In this document: positions 1 through 8,239 of the stretch, piece after piece | Position numbering within the stretch: position 1 is the stretch's first letter | How the letters are laid out: the number at the start of each line of letters is the position of its first letter | Program-made: the position numbers and the translations under genes | From: Bacillota bacterium | GTDB lineage: Bacteria; Bacillota; UBA4882; UBA8346 | Length of the DNA stretch: 64,000 nt | Assembly: GCA_023435565.1 (NCBI GenBank) | Contig: JAEYRN010000091.1 | Location: 25,482 to 89,481, forward strand | Direction: 5' to 3' | Notes under the pieces: generated by a model | What the model was told of the DNA's origin: nothing | Database searches by the model: none | The model's input: the letters and a program-made list of their open reading frames with translations, nothing else

Positions 1-484
1 TTGAAATAGGCCAATATTTGGCATTATTAAATCCCAAAGACCAAAAGGGGAGAAATATCAAAGCAAAAGCATATCTAGGAAAGGCCAGACATAAATAACT
101 GAGTGTTGGGCTTATTATTACGTATAACAACAGGAAATAGCTTGGAAATATTGAAAGTCTTTTATGTTTTAACCGTTGAGCAATTACCAGACTAAAACCA
201 AATAATAGTTGTATTAATATTGTCCAACCAAGAATAGACTGCTCATAATTAAACCCCAGCTTCGAAGTTAAGCCCATTAGTGGTAAGATTAACGAGCGGT
301 CGGCGATTTTAAACATTCCGGTTTGAACCAAATACTTTATCTGCAAAGCATAGTAATAAGCGTCAGGACCCCAGAGATAAGGTTGATTATAAAGATAGTA
401 ATATCGTGTTATTATAGTCATACAACAAATAATCGCGATAAATGACAATAATAACGCTTTATTTTTTTTAACTAAACTATTCAT
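1..484 (-). CDS. Multi-pass membrane protein, partial (glycosyltransferase-39/ArnT-like?)
   Basis: This open frame has no stop and runs off the left edge, giving about 161 codons. The start ATG (482-484) shares one base with the stop of the preceding gene (TAATG), so the two are translationally coupled. A short basic N-terminus leads into a hydrophobic helix (residues 10-27), then a loop reading WGPDAYYYALQ, then several more hydrophobic segments. An acidic residue just after the first helix, followed by aromatic residues, is the usual layout of polyprenol-dependent GT-C glycosyltransferases. That family assignment is an inference from under half of the protein. Its place at the end of a VanW-VanX operon fits a cell-envelope role. 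Confidence 0.6.
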   Translation of the reverse strand, partial: MNSLVKKNKALLLSFIAIICCMTIITRYYYLYNQPYLWGPDAYYYALQIKYLVQTGMFKIADRSLILPLMGLTSKLGFNYEQSILGWTILIQLLFGFSLVIAQRLKHKRLSIFPSYFLLLYVIISPTLSYLCLAFPRYAFALIFLPFWSLGFNNAKYWPIS

Positions 485-2166
485 TAATAACCATATGAAT
501 GTCTTATTTTATCACCAGGTAAAAACAGATCGGTGGACATCGGTGAAACAATGAAATAAGCTTTTAACTTAACAGCCCGATTATAGCAGGCTTTAAGTAA
601 TTCCTCCTCGGTAGCTCCGGTTAACTTTGCCTTTTCAAAAGGTTCGACACCCATCCACCAGATTACCGGACCCGGGTTTTCTTCGATCAACTGATAATAA
701 CGGCGTTCCGCTAAAAGAGTTTTCAAATATTTTCTAACATCTGAATACGAGGTCCTACTAAGATCAATAATTCTCATATTCTCTTGAAATATCTTTATTT
801 CTTCTTTTTTTGTAGTTTGCATGTAAATGGAATCATCGTAATATGTTATATATTTCTTCCCAAAAATACGTAACCCCTCAGGTAATGGCTCCCAGTTCCC
901 CTCGGTAATTAGACCCTCTCCAAAATAACCGACGAACGAACCATTGGAACGTATGCGTAAACTGCGGTATGGATAATCGTAGGCCTCAAAAAAATTAGCG
1001 GAATAGTATTTATTTGACGTATTCTCAGTTCGTAATATTCCTAGCATATATGGTGTTAACGAGATATCAAGCAGGCTCTCTAGTCCGTTATTGGGCAAGT
1101 CAATTTTAACTGACGGAACATTAAAGACTAAAGGAGCGCCATTTTGGTCCGTTAGTTTCAACTCGGAGATAACCATATCTTTATATGCCGTACCGGGATA
1201 AACGCTGTTAATTTTAAGTGATACTTTCTTAACACCGGAATAAATTTTGGGAAATTTTAATTTTTGAGCATCCATTTCATCGGAAACCGAGAGCAAAAAT
1301 TCCTCTTCATCATTAATCCGTACTTGTAACTTAGCTGGTCTTGCATTTGCAATGTAATGAGTTTGGGAACGTTGGTAACCATTCCAAATAATTATTCCGG
1401 ATAACTCTTCAGGATTATCCAGATTGATATTAATTATTTCACCAACGCCGCTTGTTCTTTTACCATCGGTAGACCAAGCAAAGTCGGTTCTAGAGTCAAA
1501 TAAATTATGGGGACCGTAAGCGGTTTGCGGAGCTAAAACTGACGAGACAGAAACTTTCCCAGTATTATTTTTAGGAATTGCTATCGAAATCGGACTCTTT
1601 TGACCTCTTCTAAAAAAACGGACCGATGTGAACTGTGGAACACTGTCGGCATGAGCAATTTTAATGAAAACTGATTTAACTTTTGCGTTTAGATTAGCAC
1701 AGGGAATACCTTGAACATTATTTTTCCCTCTGGCTCCTAAATAAAACAACCGTTCATTAACCCCAATATCTTTATATGTAGACCAATATTCGACTAAATC
1801 CGAATCAGATTCCGAGTTTTGTTTTACTTGATCGTATATATTTCTTTTACCATCAAGATAAAAGTCCAGCGTGCAATTGGCTCTATTTTTAACTTTGACC
1901 TCAATCCAATCAACTAAAACCGGAGCTGTAAATTGATAAAAAATGCCTTCATTGGTTCCGGCGTCTTTTGTTTGGGGTTTCCACAAACCGCCTTTGGTTG
2001 GATTGAGCAATTCGGTTACAGGTGTTGAGTCCGAGGTAGCAGAAGTAGCATAAGCAGTTAAAATAGTTACTTCCGATTCTGCAGCTAAAGCCATAGTTAA
2101 TGAGATAATACTAAATACTAATAGAATACTGACTGTTACAATTCGAAGATATAACTTTTTGTTCAT
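484..2166 (-). CDS. Exported protein with tandem galactose-binding-like domains
   Basis: I prefer the ATG at 2166 because GGAAGG lies 9 bases upstream; an ATG 9 bases earlier has no spacing. The N-terminus is a signal peptide ending near LAAES. Residues about 30-180 look like a discoidin-type beta-sandwich. Residues about 190-340 match the pattern of the NADase-type glycan-binding domain (DSRTDFAWSTDG, GVGEIININL, WNGYQRSQ). The last 200 residues are unassigned but contain a compact segment with an EENPGPVIWWMG motif. No catalytic motif is visible, so an envelope or glycan-binding role is inferred. It follows the VanX-like gene by 22 bases and is coupled to the membrane protein after it. Confidence 0.7.
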   Translation of the reverse strand: MNKKLYLRIVTVSILLVFSIISLTMALAAESEVTILTAYATSATSDSTPVTELLNPTKGGLWKPQTKDAGTNEGIFYQFTAPVLVDWIEVKVKNRANCTLDFYLDGKRNIYDQVKQNSESDSDLVEYWSTYKDIGVNERLFYLGARGKNNVQGIPCANLNAKVKSVFIKIAHADSVPQFTSVRFFRRGQKSPISIAIPKNNTGKVSVSSVLAPQTAYGPHNLFDSRTDFAWSTDGKRTSGVGEIININLDNPEELSGIIIWNGYQRSQTHYIANARPAKLQVRINDEEEFLLSVSDEMDAQKLKFPKIYSGVKKVSLKINSVYPGTAYKDMVISELKLTDQNGAPLVFNVPSVKIDLPNNGLESLLDISLTPYMLGILRTENTSNKYYSANFFEAYDYPYRSLRIRSNGSFVGYFGEGLITEGNWEPLPEGLRIFGKKYITYYDDSIYMQTTKKEEIKIFQENMRIIDLSRTSYSDVRKYLKTLLAERRYYQLIEENPGPVIWWMGVEPFEKAKLTGATEEELLKACYNRAVKLKAYFIVSPMSTDLFLPGDKIRHSYGY

Positions 2167-2188
2167 ATGTAACATCCTTCCATGAACT

Positions 2189-2803
2189 TTATAGATTTAT
2201 TATGGGGTATTGTTTTCCGCCCGGAATCTGATAATGCCACCATTCCGTTGAAATTGATTCCAAGCCTACCTCAAGCATTACTTTACGTAATAGCATTCGA
2301 TTGGCCCGTTGTTGAGGCGTAGGTTCTTTGCTATATTGATATGCCCTTTCAGTAAAACTATCAAATGGTGTCGGCATATCCAATTCTTTTCCTTGGTCAT
2401 CAACTAAAGTCAGATCCACCGCCACCCCTCGATTATGAATTGACCCTCCTCGGTCAGGGTTTGCGACAAACCGGGAATCAGGCAAAATCTCCCACATCTT
2501 TTTTTGTACGGAAACCGGCCTAAATCCATCGAATATTTTCAATCCTAACCCATCCTTTTCCAGAATGGTTTGGGCTTTATCAAGTTTCTTAGCTAAGATT
2601 GTCAATACATAACAGTTTGAGTCGTTATAAACTTTCTTCTTTATAAAATTATCAACGGTAGCATACTTTAAATCAACTATTATCCCGGGATTAACGTCGC
2701 GGATATTAATCAATTCTTCTGTGGGCGAAGCTGCAAAAACAACAGTTAAATTTATAATAATAATCAAGATAAACCATTTGTTTCTTTGGTTAAAAAATTT
2801 CAT
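2189..2803 (-). CDS. D-alanyl-D-alanine dipeptidase, VanX/DdpX family
   Basis: This is a zinc dipeptidase family that hydrolyses D-Ala-D-Ala in resistance operons or in peptidoglycan recycling. The signature SIHNRGVAVD supplies the first zinc His and Asp, and EWWH supplies the catalytic Glu and third zinc ligand. Start 2803 is chosen because AAGGAGG lies 8 bases upstream; the frame stays open further upstream but has no such site. An N-terminal hydrophobic helix (about residues 9-25) implies export or anchoring. The first 14 bases overlap the 3' end of the VanW-like gene. No VanA/VanH ligase genes or VanRS regulators are nearby, so recycling or remodelling is more likely than glycopeptide resistance. 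Confidence 0.88.
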   Translation of the reverse strand: MKFFNQRNKWFILIIIINLTVVFAASPTEELINIRDVNPGIIVDLKYATVDNFIKKKVYNDSNCYVLTILAKKLDKAQTILEKDGLGLKIFDGFRPVSVQKKMWEILPDSRFVANPDRGGSIHNRGVAVDLTLVDDQGKELDMPTPFDSFTERAYQYSKEPTPQQRANRMLLRKVMLEVGLESISTEWWHYQIPGGKQYPIINL

Positions 2804-3629
2804 ACTCCCTTCCTCCTTGATCCCTTTTAAAATCATTAAGTAATGGTTGGTACATCATTAATCCGTAATTTTCAACGATAAATTCATCCCCGATTTGAAG
2901 CATTTCCCTATTACAAACTTTTCGCCGTAAAATATTATGCCTAACATATCTCCCTTGAAAATCAGAAGTAATCTCATGAAATGATTCATAAACCCGATAT
3001 GAATATTGAAACAGGTTCAATCCGCGCCATTCCCCGATTAGGTAATTATCACTTAAACGAACACATAACTGTACGGGCTGTTCGGTATTATTTTTAATCT
3101 GTAAATCCAATGAAGGATAAGAACAGGTTGCGCCACTGCCAAAAGGGATGTTTCGATTGGAATCAGGAAAAACATCATAACTATGCCGCCATCTTTCAAT
3201 GATGGTTAGCGGCGTATGCAGGGTCATCCAGTAAATTAAATTGGATAGTTGACACAATCCTCCGCCAATCCCGGCTTCTACGCGTCCACTATTCAAGACA
3301 AACCCTTCAACATAACCCTTCCTTTTACTGGGTTTTCCTAGTTGTAACCAAAACGAAAAAACTTCACCAGGATAAACTATTAGATTATTTAACGCTTGAA
3401 CTCCAATTTGAAGATTTATTATTTTATTTTTTTGAAGCCATAAATCTACCTTTGGCAAATTTCGAATTAAAGGGGTTTGATGATGATATAGAACTACCGG
3501 AAGAATATGGGTATCGTTTTTTAAACAAGCAAATTGTTTGCCTGAAAATCTCCAGTCAATTTGCCTTTTTAGGCCATAATATACTTTCCCACAAGCTATT
3601 CTGAGTTTCGAGCGCTTAATTGTTTTCAT
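2790..3629 (-). CDS. vanW: VanW family protein
   Basis: The core FSFWLQLGKPSKRKGY...GIGGGLCQLSNLIYW, with HSYDVFPDSNRNIPFGSGAT, is the diagnostic VanW pattern. VanW occurs in vanB-type clusters and widely elsewhere; its biochemical role is unknown. The 279-residue length is normal for the short form, without the peptidoglycan-binding or G5 domains of longer relatives, and there is no signal peptide. It is the first gene of a four-gene operon and its 3' end overlaps the VanX-like gene. The 169 bases upstream are shared with the divergent phospholipase gene. Confidence 0.88.
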   Translation of the reverse strand: MKTIKRSKLRIACGKVYYGLKRQIDWRFSGKQFACLKNDTHILPVVLYHHQTPLIRNLPKVDLWLQKNKIINLQIGVQALNNLIVYPGEVFSFWLQLGKPSKRKGYVEGFVLNSGRVEAGIGGGLCQLSNLIYWMTLHTPLTIIERWRHSYDVFPDSNRNIPFGSGATCSYPSLDLQIKNNTEQPVQLCVRLSDNYLIGEWRGLNLFQYSYRVYESFHEITSDFQGRYVRHNILRRKVCNREMLQIGDEFIVENYGLMMYQPLLNDFKRDQGGREYEIF

Positions 3630-3798
3630 AAATAGTCAATTGTATATTTAAAGGATTAATATCCCATAATTTTCTTTATTTCTATTTAAAATCCTTTATT
3701 ATTGGTAAAAACAATCTTTACCACCAAAAAATTCTATGTTAGAATCCTAATAAAGTGCTACAATTTGAATCTCAAAGACAATATTAAAAGGAACACCG

Positions 3799-4686
3799 AT
3801 GAATAGAATAATCCATATTCTTGGAAAAACATTTGTGATACTAATCCTCACGCCGGTAATGGTTTATGCCCAAGAAACGCAAGAAGATAAAAACTTTAAT
3901 GTTTCCACCCCACAAGGAGGCGTTATCAGCCACCTTCTCCGGGAAAACGAATCTACCTTCGACCTTTATCCCTATGAGGAAAACTACTTCCTCTTCACCG
4001 CCACCAGCGGTGTAAACCAAGAAGCTCTATCCAGCGAATCCTGGATCGAAGACGCCAGAGACAGGGAAGTCAAATATCAGATCAGCCTGGCCCTACCGAT
4101 TTCCAGAGGTTTTGCAGGAGAGAACTCGGTATTGGGCGTTTCCTATACTCAACGTTCCTGGTGGCAGGTGTTCAACGACGATATCTCCTCGCCATTTCGC
4201 GAGTCCAACTACGAACCCCAATTATTTCTAGGTTGGGCCACTAATTACGCTATAGCCGGCTGGACATTGGAAGAGGTCGAAGTAGGCCTCAGCCATCAAT
4301 CCAACGGACGGTCCAATCCGGCTTCACGCGGTTGGAACCGGGGTTATTTACGCTTAATGGCCCAAAAAGATAACTGGCAAGTCGATCTTAAACCCTGGTT
4401 CCTAATCGGCGAAACCGAACCAAAAAATAACCCCGATATCACTAAATATCTGGGTTATTACCGTTTAAAAATTAACTACCGCCTAGGAAATAATATTTTT
4501 GCCATCCAAGGCCACTATAATTGGAACACCAACTATGGCGGCGCCGAACTTGGCTGGAGCTATCCAATCAGCCCGAACACGAGGTTTTACGCCCAATTGT
4601 TCAACGGTTACGGCGAATCATTGATAGATTATGATTACCACCAAACCCGTTTTGGCTTAGGTTTAATCATGGATAAACCCTGGTAA
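3799..4686 (+). CDS. pldA: Outer membrane phospholipase A (OMPLA)
   Basis: The enzyme hydrolyses acyl chains of glycerophospholipids within the outer membrane as a calcium-dependent beta-barrel dimer. The motif HQSNGRSNPASRGWN places His166, Ser168 and Asn180 with exactly the +2 and +12 spacing of the E. coli PldA triad (His142, Ser144, Asn156). A signal peptide ends near VYAQE (residue 25). Alternating-hydrophobicity strands run to the C-terminus, which ends in Trp rather than Phe. AAAAGGA precedes the ATG. The end overlaps folD convergently by 24 bases. This is strong evidence for a diderm host. Confidence 0.93.
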   Translation: MNRIIHILGKTFVILILTPVMVYAQETQEDKNFNVSTPQGGVISHLLRENESTFDLYPYEENYFLFTATSGVNQEALSSESWIEDARDREVKYQISLALPISRGFAGENSVLGVSYTQRSWWQVFNDDISSPFRESNYEPQLFLGWATNYAIAGWTLEEVEVGLSHQSNGRSNPASRGWNRGYLRLMAQKDNWQVDLKPWFLIGETEPKNNPDITKYLGYYRLKINYRLGNNIFAIQGHYNWNTNYGGAELGWSYPISPNTRFYAQLFNGYGESLIDYDYHQTRFGLGLIMDKPW

Positions 4687-5529
4687 ACCGTGTATTATTT
4701 TCTCCGCAGACTCAACGGTCTGCGAGATTAAAGTGGCGATTGTCATCGGCCCAACTCCGCCCGGGACGGGTGTGTAAGCCGCGCATTTCTCTTTCGCCTT
4801 TCCGATTTCGATGTCGCCGACTCCGCCTTTGTGATATCCAGCGTCGATTAGGATTGCCCCTTCCTTGACCCAATCCGCCTTAATAAATTCCGGTTTTCCA
4901 ACAGCCCCGACTACAATATCGGCCTTTTCGATGAACTCCGGTAAATTATTGGTTTTGGAATGGCAGATCGTAACCGTGGCATTGGCATTTAGAAGCATCA
5001 TCGCCATGGGTTTGCCTAAAATCGGACTTCTCCCCACAACTACCGCATTTTTCCCGGCGATATCGATTTGATAGTGTTCCAACATTTTCATGATTCCGCC
5101 CGGAGTAGCGCATCTAAAAACCTTTTCCCCCATGGCCATTCTGCCAAAACCCAAGGCCGTGACTCCGTCCACATCTTTACGGAGATCGATCCGGTCGAAA
5201 CATTCTCTTTCGTTTATTTGACCGGGAACGGGATGCTGCAGCAGGATCCCGAAAACCTCCGGATCGCTGTTTAATTCATCAATGACTCTTAGCAATTCTA
5301 CGGTTGTGGTTTCTTTAGGCAAATGAATTTTCTTGGAGTTTAAGCCAACTCTCCCGCAGGCATTCCCTTTCATGTTAACATAGATTTCCGAAGAAGGATC
5401 GTCTCCTACTAAAATAGTCGCCAGCGCCGGGACTTTTCCCGTATCTTCAATAATTTTCTTCACTCGTAAAGATAAATCCGCTTCAATCTCTTTGGATAAC
5501 GCCTTTCCGTCTAAAACAATCGCTCCCAT
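4663..5529 (-). CDS. folD: Bifunctional methylenetetrahydrofolate dehydrogenase/methenyl-THF cyclohydrolase FolD
   Basis: FolD interconverts 5,10-methylene-THF and 10-formyl-THF using NADP in the cytoplasm. The family signature with the catalytic Lys is seen as YVNMKGNACGRVGL, the nucleotide-binding stretch as VVGRSPILGKPMAMML, and the C-terminal PVPGGVGPMT. From the ATG at 5529 the protein is 288 residues, the normal length; that start has AAAGGAG 7 bases upstream, while a longer in-frame start at 5565 has none and would collide with the GNAT gene. It lies downstream of the GNAT gene and its 3' end overlaps pldA by 24 bases. Confidence 0.96.
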   Translation of the reverse strand: MGAIVLDGKALSKEIEADLSLRVKKIIEDTGKVPALATILVGDDPSSEIYVNMKGNACGRVGLNSKKIHLPKETTTVELLRVIDELNSDPEVFGILLQHPVPGQINERECFDRIDLRKDVDGVTALGFGRMAMGEKVFRCATPGGIMKMLEHYQIDIAGKNAVVVGRSPILGKPMAMMLLNANATVTICHSKTNNLPEFIEKADIVVGAVGKPEFIKADWVKEGAILIDAGYHKGGVGDIEIGKAKEKCAAYTPVPGGVGPMTIATLISQTVESAEKIIHGLPGFIHD

Positions 5530-5561
5530 AATAATCTCCTTTAGTTGTGATTCATTTGATA

Positions 5562-6056
5562 TCATTCAAGATTCAATACCATTTCATTATCTGTATTTTT
5601 AAATCCATATTTAAGGTATAGCGATCTTCCTTTTTCCGTTGCATGTAAACACAATTTTCGATAACCAAGGTTTTTGGCTTCTTCAATCATTTTTTCGAAT
5701 AAATATGTAGCAATCCCCTTGTTACGGTAATCCGACTGAGTGTATATATTCATAATGTAGGCGACATTACCGGTAAAATTCTTATATGACGGCGGAAGGT
5801 TATAAAAGCATAACCCGCTCGTCGCGACAATTTTATTATCATCCAAAGCCAGCCACGCAATAAAGGTATTGTTACTGATAGTATTATTAAAATAAAGTCT
5901 GAGAGATTCTTCTAGACAAGAGTCATAAATTTCAGATTCAATATTTTGGGCTTCTTTAAGAAATTCAATTCTGAGACGGACCAATTCATCAACATCACTG
6001 ATACTTGCCTTCCGATATGTAATCAAATTATCAACCCCATCATCGTCATCAATCAT
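5562..6056 (-). CDS. GNAT family N-acetyltransferase
   Basis: A single GNAT domain fills the 164 residues. The acetyl-CoA binding loop reads YRNKGIATYLFE (motif A), preceded by MNIYTQSD and followed by LHATEKGRSLYLKYGF (motif B), the usual ending of the fold. The substrate cannot be predicted. No clear ribosome site precedes the ATG at 6056, so the exact start is uncertain; the acidic MIDDDDG leader may not be translated. It ends 32 bases before folD and may be co-transcribed. Confidence 0.82.
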   Translation of the reverse strand: MIDDDDGVDNLITYRKASISDVDELVRLRIEFLKEAQNIESEIYDSCLEESLRLYFNNTISNNTFIAWLALDDNKIVATSGLCFYNLPPSYKNFTGNVAYIMNIYTQSDYRNKGIATYLFEKMIEEAKNLGYRKLCLHATEKGRSLYLKYGFKNTDNEMVLNLE

Positions 6057-6144
6057 TAAACAGACATACGCTTAATAGTAACATTTTAACATATGCAATA
6101 TTCATTAACAATTTAATATTGTACTTGGTCTATTCATAAAAACC

Positions 6145-6170
6145 ACCCGTGGAACTATATTCCCACGGGT
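6145..6170 (-). terminator. Rho-independent terminator after the lipoprotein gene
   Basis: ACCCGTGG (6145-6152) pairs with CCACGGGT (6163-6170) across a 10-base loop. On the minus strand the stem is followed by TTTTTA. It lies 50 bases beyond the stop of the lipoprotein gene. Confidence 0.8.
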
Positions 6171-6219
6171 GTCGGTTTTAACTTCAATTATTTCCATTTT
6201 TCTAAAAAGGCGAGGTTCT

Positions 6220-7209
6220 TTATTCTCCGTCCCATCCTGCCAATCTGGCCCAGAGCCACCAAGCGGCAAAGGCTTTCCGGTTAGCGTTTAAGGCTACTGA
6301 ATGAGCCGAACTGCAATTATACCAATGAGTTCCCTCGGTATGGGCATTTTGCCAGTCACTGGCCCAATTACGGTCTCCATCAGTTGGGATTTTTTCATCT
6401 CTATAGGTAGTAGAACCGGAGTTATTAAAGTCATAACAGCATCCGTCGGTTGGAAATTTATCACCATAATAGACGGTGCTATCTCCCGGATTATTACTGG
6501 ACGGGCTTGGGCCCCAAGTTTCAATGTCGGCGAAATCGTAAAGAATCTTTTTATTGATTCGGCAATAATTTCTGATCTGTTCGTTTCGCTGGTGAAGATT
6601 ACCCTCTATACCGGTTCCATTCAAATGCCCCGTCATATAGACAAAATCCACTCCTGGAAAATCCCTTTCCAATTGGCTCATTAGGTTTAGATATGTATTA
6701 ATCTCCTCCGAGGTGCCATTGGCTTGACCACACCAAGACCAGATAATCACATTCGTTTCAGGATGGTCTTTAAGATAGGTACGAGTAGCATCGGCCCATG
6801 CCGTTCGGTTGGGAGCTCCAAGATCATTGGCGATACCATAGCCTCCAAAATTACCATTGAAATCCCTCAATCTTAACGCGCCGCCAGCGCCGTTGCTATT
6901 CCAGCTATACAAGCTTCCTCCACGTTCCCAAGTTACAAGTCCGCTCATTCCATTGGTCAGTTGACTGCCATGGGAGGTGTGGCCATAGGCAATCACTAAT
7001 TTTTCTTTTGCATTATTAATCGCCTCGGTTGGAATCTTGGTCAAATCGGTACAGGTATGATCAATAATAAAATCGCCACCGGTCCCACTACCATTATCAT
7101 CATTGCCGCCACCACCACCGCTACCACCGCTGCCGCCGCCACAACCTGAAAGGGCTAAAAGAATACTTAAAAAGAAGATTAGATAAATAGATTTCGTTCT
7201 TCGTATCAT
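6220..7209 (-). CDS. Uncharacterised lipoprotein with HTSHGSQ motif (SGNH-like?)
   Basis: The start at 7209 (ATG) has AGGAG 8 bases upstream; a GTG 9 bases earlier would abut the site. A type II signal peptide ends in the lipobox LSGC (Cys23), followed by a Gly/Asn/Asp-rich linker of about 20 residues. The remaining 280 residues have conserved-looking blocks: IDHTCTDLTKIP, YGHTSHGSQ, IIWSWCGQANG and FVYMTGHLNG. I recall similar proteins in polysaccharide-degrading bacteria but know no assigned function; Ser/His/Asp blocks suggest a hydrolase, which is a guess. Cysteine pairs near residue 245 and elsewhere may form disulfides. The small membrane protein upstream is 62 bases away. Confidence 0.72.
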   Translation of the reverse strand: MIRRTKSIYLIFFLSILLALSGCGGGSGGSGGGGGNDDNGSGTGGDFIIDHTCTDLTKIPTEAINNAKEKLVIAYGHTSHGSQLTNGMSGLVTWERGGSLYSWNSNGAGGALRLRDFNGNFGGYGIANDLGAPNRTAWADATRTYLKDHPETNVIIWSWCGQANGTSEEINTYLNLMSQLERDFPGVDFVYMTGHLNGTGIEGNLHQRNEQIRNYCRINKKILYDFADIETWGPSPSSNNPGDSTVYYGDKFPTDGCCYDFNNSGSTTYRDEKIPTDGDRNWASDWQNAHTEGTHWYNCSSAHSVALNANRKAFAAWWLWARLAGWDGE

Positions 7210-7270
7210 CTTTGTCACTCCTCTTTAATTAGAAAATTCTTTTCATTATTAAGGTCTGTCCTATCTGCGG

Positions 7271-7576
7271 TTATTTTTTGATATGTTTTATTTGGTTGTT
7301 TATATTAATAGGGTGACGTCTATTCTCATCAAGTTTTTTTGCTAAATCTTTCAGCTGTTTACTTTCATTTTTTAAATATTCTTGATAAATATTGGCTATC
7401 ATTTTTATTAATATCTTCAGGTTTATAAAAAGGACAAAATAAAATAAAGCAACATCGAATTTTGTTGCATTATCAAAAAAACAATTAACCGTACTTGTCC
7501 ATTGCGGCAAAAAAAGAGCAACTGTTAAAACGGGTAAAATAATTATAACTATTAAAACAATATTGTTTACCTTCAT
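7271..7576 (-). CDS. Small two-helix membrane protein
   Basis: AGGAG sits 8 bases before the ATG. Two hydrophobic segments (residues 5-24 and 42-60) are followed by a charged tail of about 40 residues predicted to be helical (YLKNESKQLKDLAKKLDENRR). I do not recognise a family. It is probably transcribed with the lipoprotein gene 62 bases downstream. Confidence 0.55.
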   Translation of the reverse strand: MKVNNIVLIVIIILPVLTVALFLPQWTSTVNCFFDNATKFDVALFYFVLFINLKILIKMIANIYQEYLKNESKQLKDLAKKLDENRRHPININNQIKHIKK

Positions 7577-8180
7577 TTGATTGTCTCCTAATTATTTTAA
7601 AGAAACAATATCGACATTTATACTATGAATAATATACTCCCATCTTTAACTATATCGGTTGCCATTACCAAAAACTTATAGTTCACTTAATAACCCCTGT
7701 GTCCAAACTACCAACACGACATCGGGGTTTTGTTTTACCCTAAAACCCTTCATTTCACCATCTTAACCCGACTCCCAGAACGGGCTGAAAAAGTACTTCT
7801 CAAGTAGAAAAAGGTACCTCTGAAATAGAAAAAGCTGCCTCCGAGGTAGAAAAAGCTACCTCCGGCGTACTAAAAGGTGCTTCGAAGTTAGAAAAAGCAA
7901 ACTCGAAGGTAGAAAAAGGTACCTCGAAGGTAGAAAAAGCTACCTCCGACGTACTAAAAGGTGCTTCAAAGGTAGAAAAAGCTGCCTCTTAAGTAGAAAA
8001 AGGTACTTCGAAGGTAGAAAGGCTAAAGGAATAAAGGGTTTTGCCCTTTAACCGGCATGGAAGCCGGTTCGCGGCATTGATGTATCCGTTTGCATTTTTA
8101 CCTTATAATAAATAATCGAACACAACTTATTTCCCCTCGCCATCGCAATGATAGGTAGGGAAACAAGGGGCGACCCAATC
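7577..8180. other. Long intergenic region, mainly repeat
   Basis: No complete gene is visible in this stretch of about 600 bases. It holds an AACCCC/GGGGTT hairpin (7692-7729) followed by TTTTGTTTT on the plus strand, which resembles an orphan terminator, and the 21-base tandem repeat described separately. The last 150 bases before the promoter at 8181 show no feature I can support. Confidence 0.6.
7798..8028 (+). repeat. Eleven-unit 21-bp tandem repeat with an open heptad frame
   Basis: Eleven units of exactly 21 bases follow one another without indels; the consensus is near TCGAAGGTAGAAAAAGCTACC. A degenerate half unit lies before them (7786-7797). Read from 7789 in the plus strand, the frame is open for 67 codons and gives heptads such as TSKVEKA, TSDVLKG and ASKVEKA. 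A TAA in unit 10 (7990-7992) ends it and no start codon or ribosome site precedes it. Substitutions fall mostly at positions that keep the heptad chemistry. It looks like the remnant of a coiled-coil or apolar/charged heptad protein gene, or a non-coding repeat expanded from one. Confidence 0.85.
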
Positions 8181-8209
8181 TTGACAATTTCTAGACTATC
8201 TTTTATAAT
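8181..8209 (+). promoter_or_regulatory. Consensus sigma-A promoter of the DUF2087 regulator
   Basis: TTGACA (8181-8186) and TATAAT (8204-8209) are both perfect consensus hexamers, separated by 17 bases. Transcription would begin about 8216, 24 bases before the ATG. Confidence 0.85.
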
Positions 8210-8229
8210 GTCTATATTATAAATAGACA
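8209..8229 (+). promoter_or_regulatory. Candidate operator overlapping the transcription start
   Basis: TGTCTAT (8209-8215) and ATAGACA (8223-8229) form a perfect 7-base inverted repeat with a 7-base spacer, starting on the last base of the -10 box. The position suggests autorepression by the HTH protein encoded immediately downstream. The regulator assignment is inferred. Confidence 0.55.
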
Positions 8230-8239
8230 CAAGGTGATA

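Noticed and set aside
2189..3629. Vancomycin resistance cluster
   Set aside because: Only VanW and VanX families are present; there is no VanA-type ligase, VanH or VanRS.
7798..8028. CRISPR array
   Set aside because: Units are contiguous 21-base repeats without unique spacers, and no cas gene is present.
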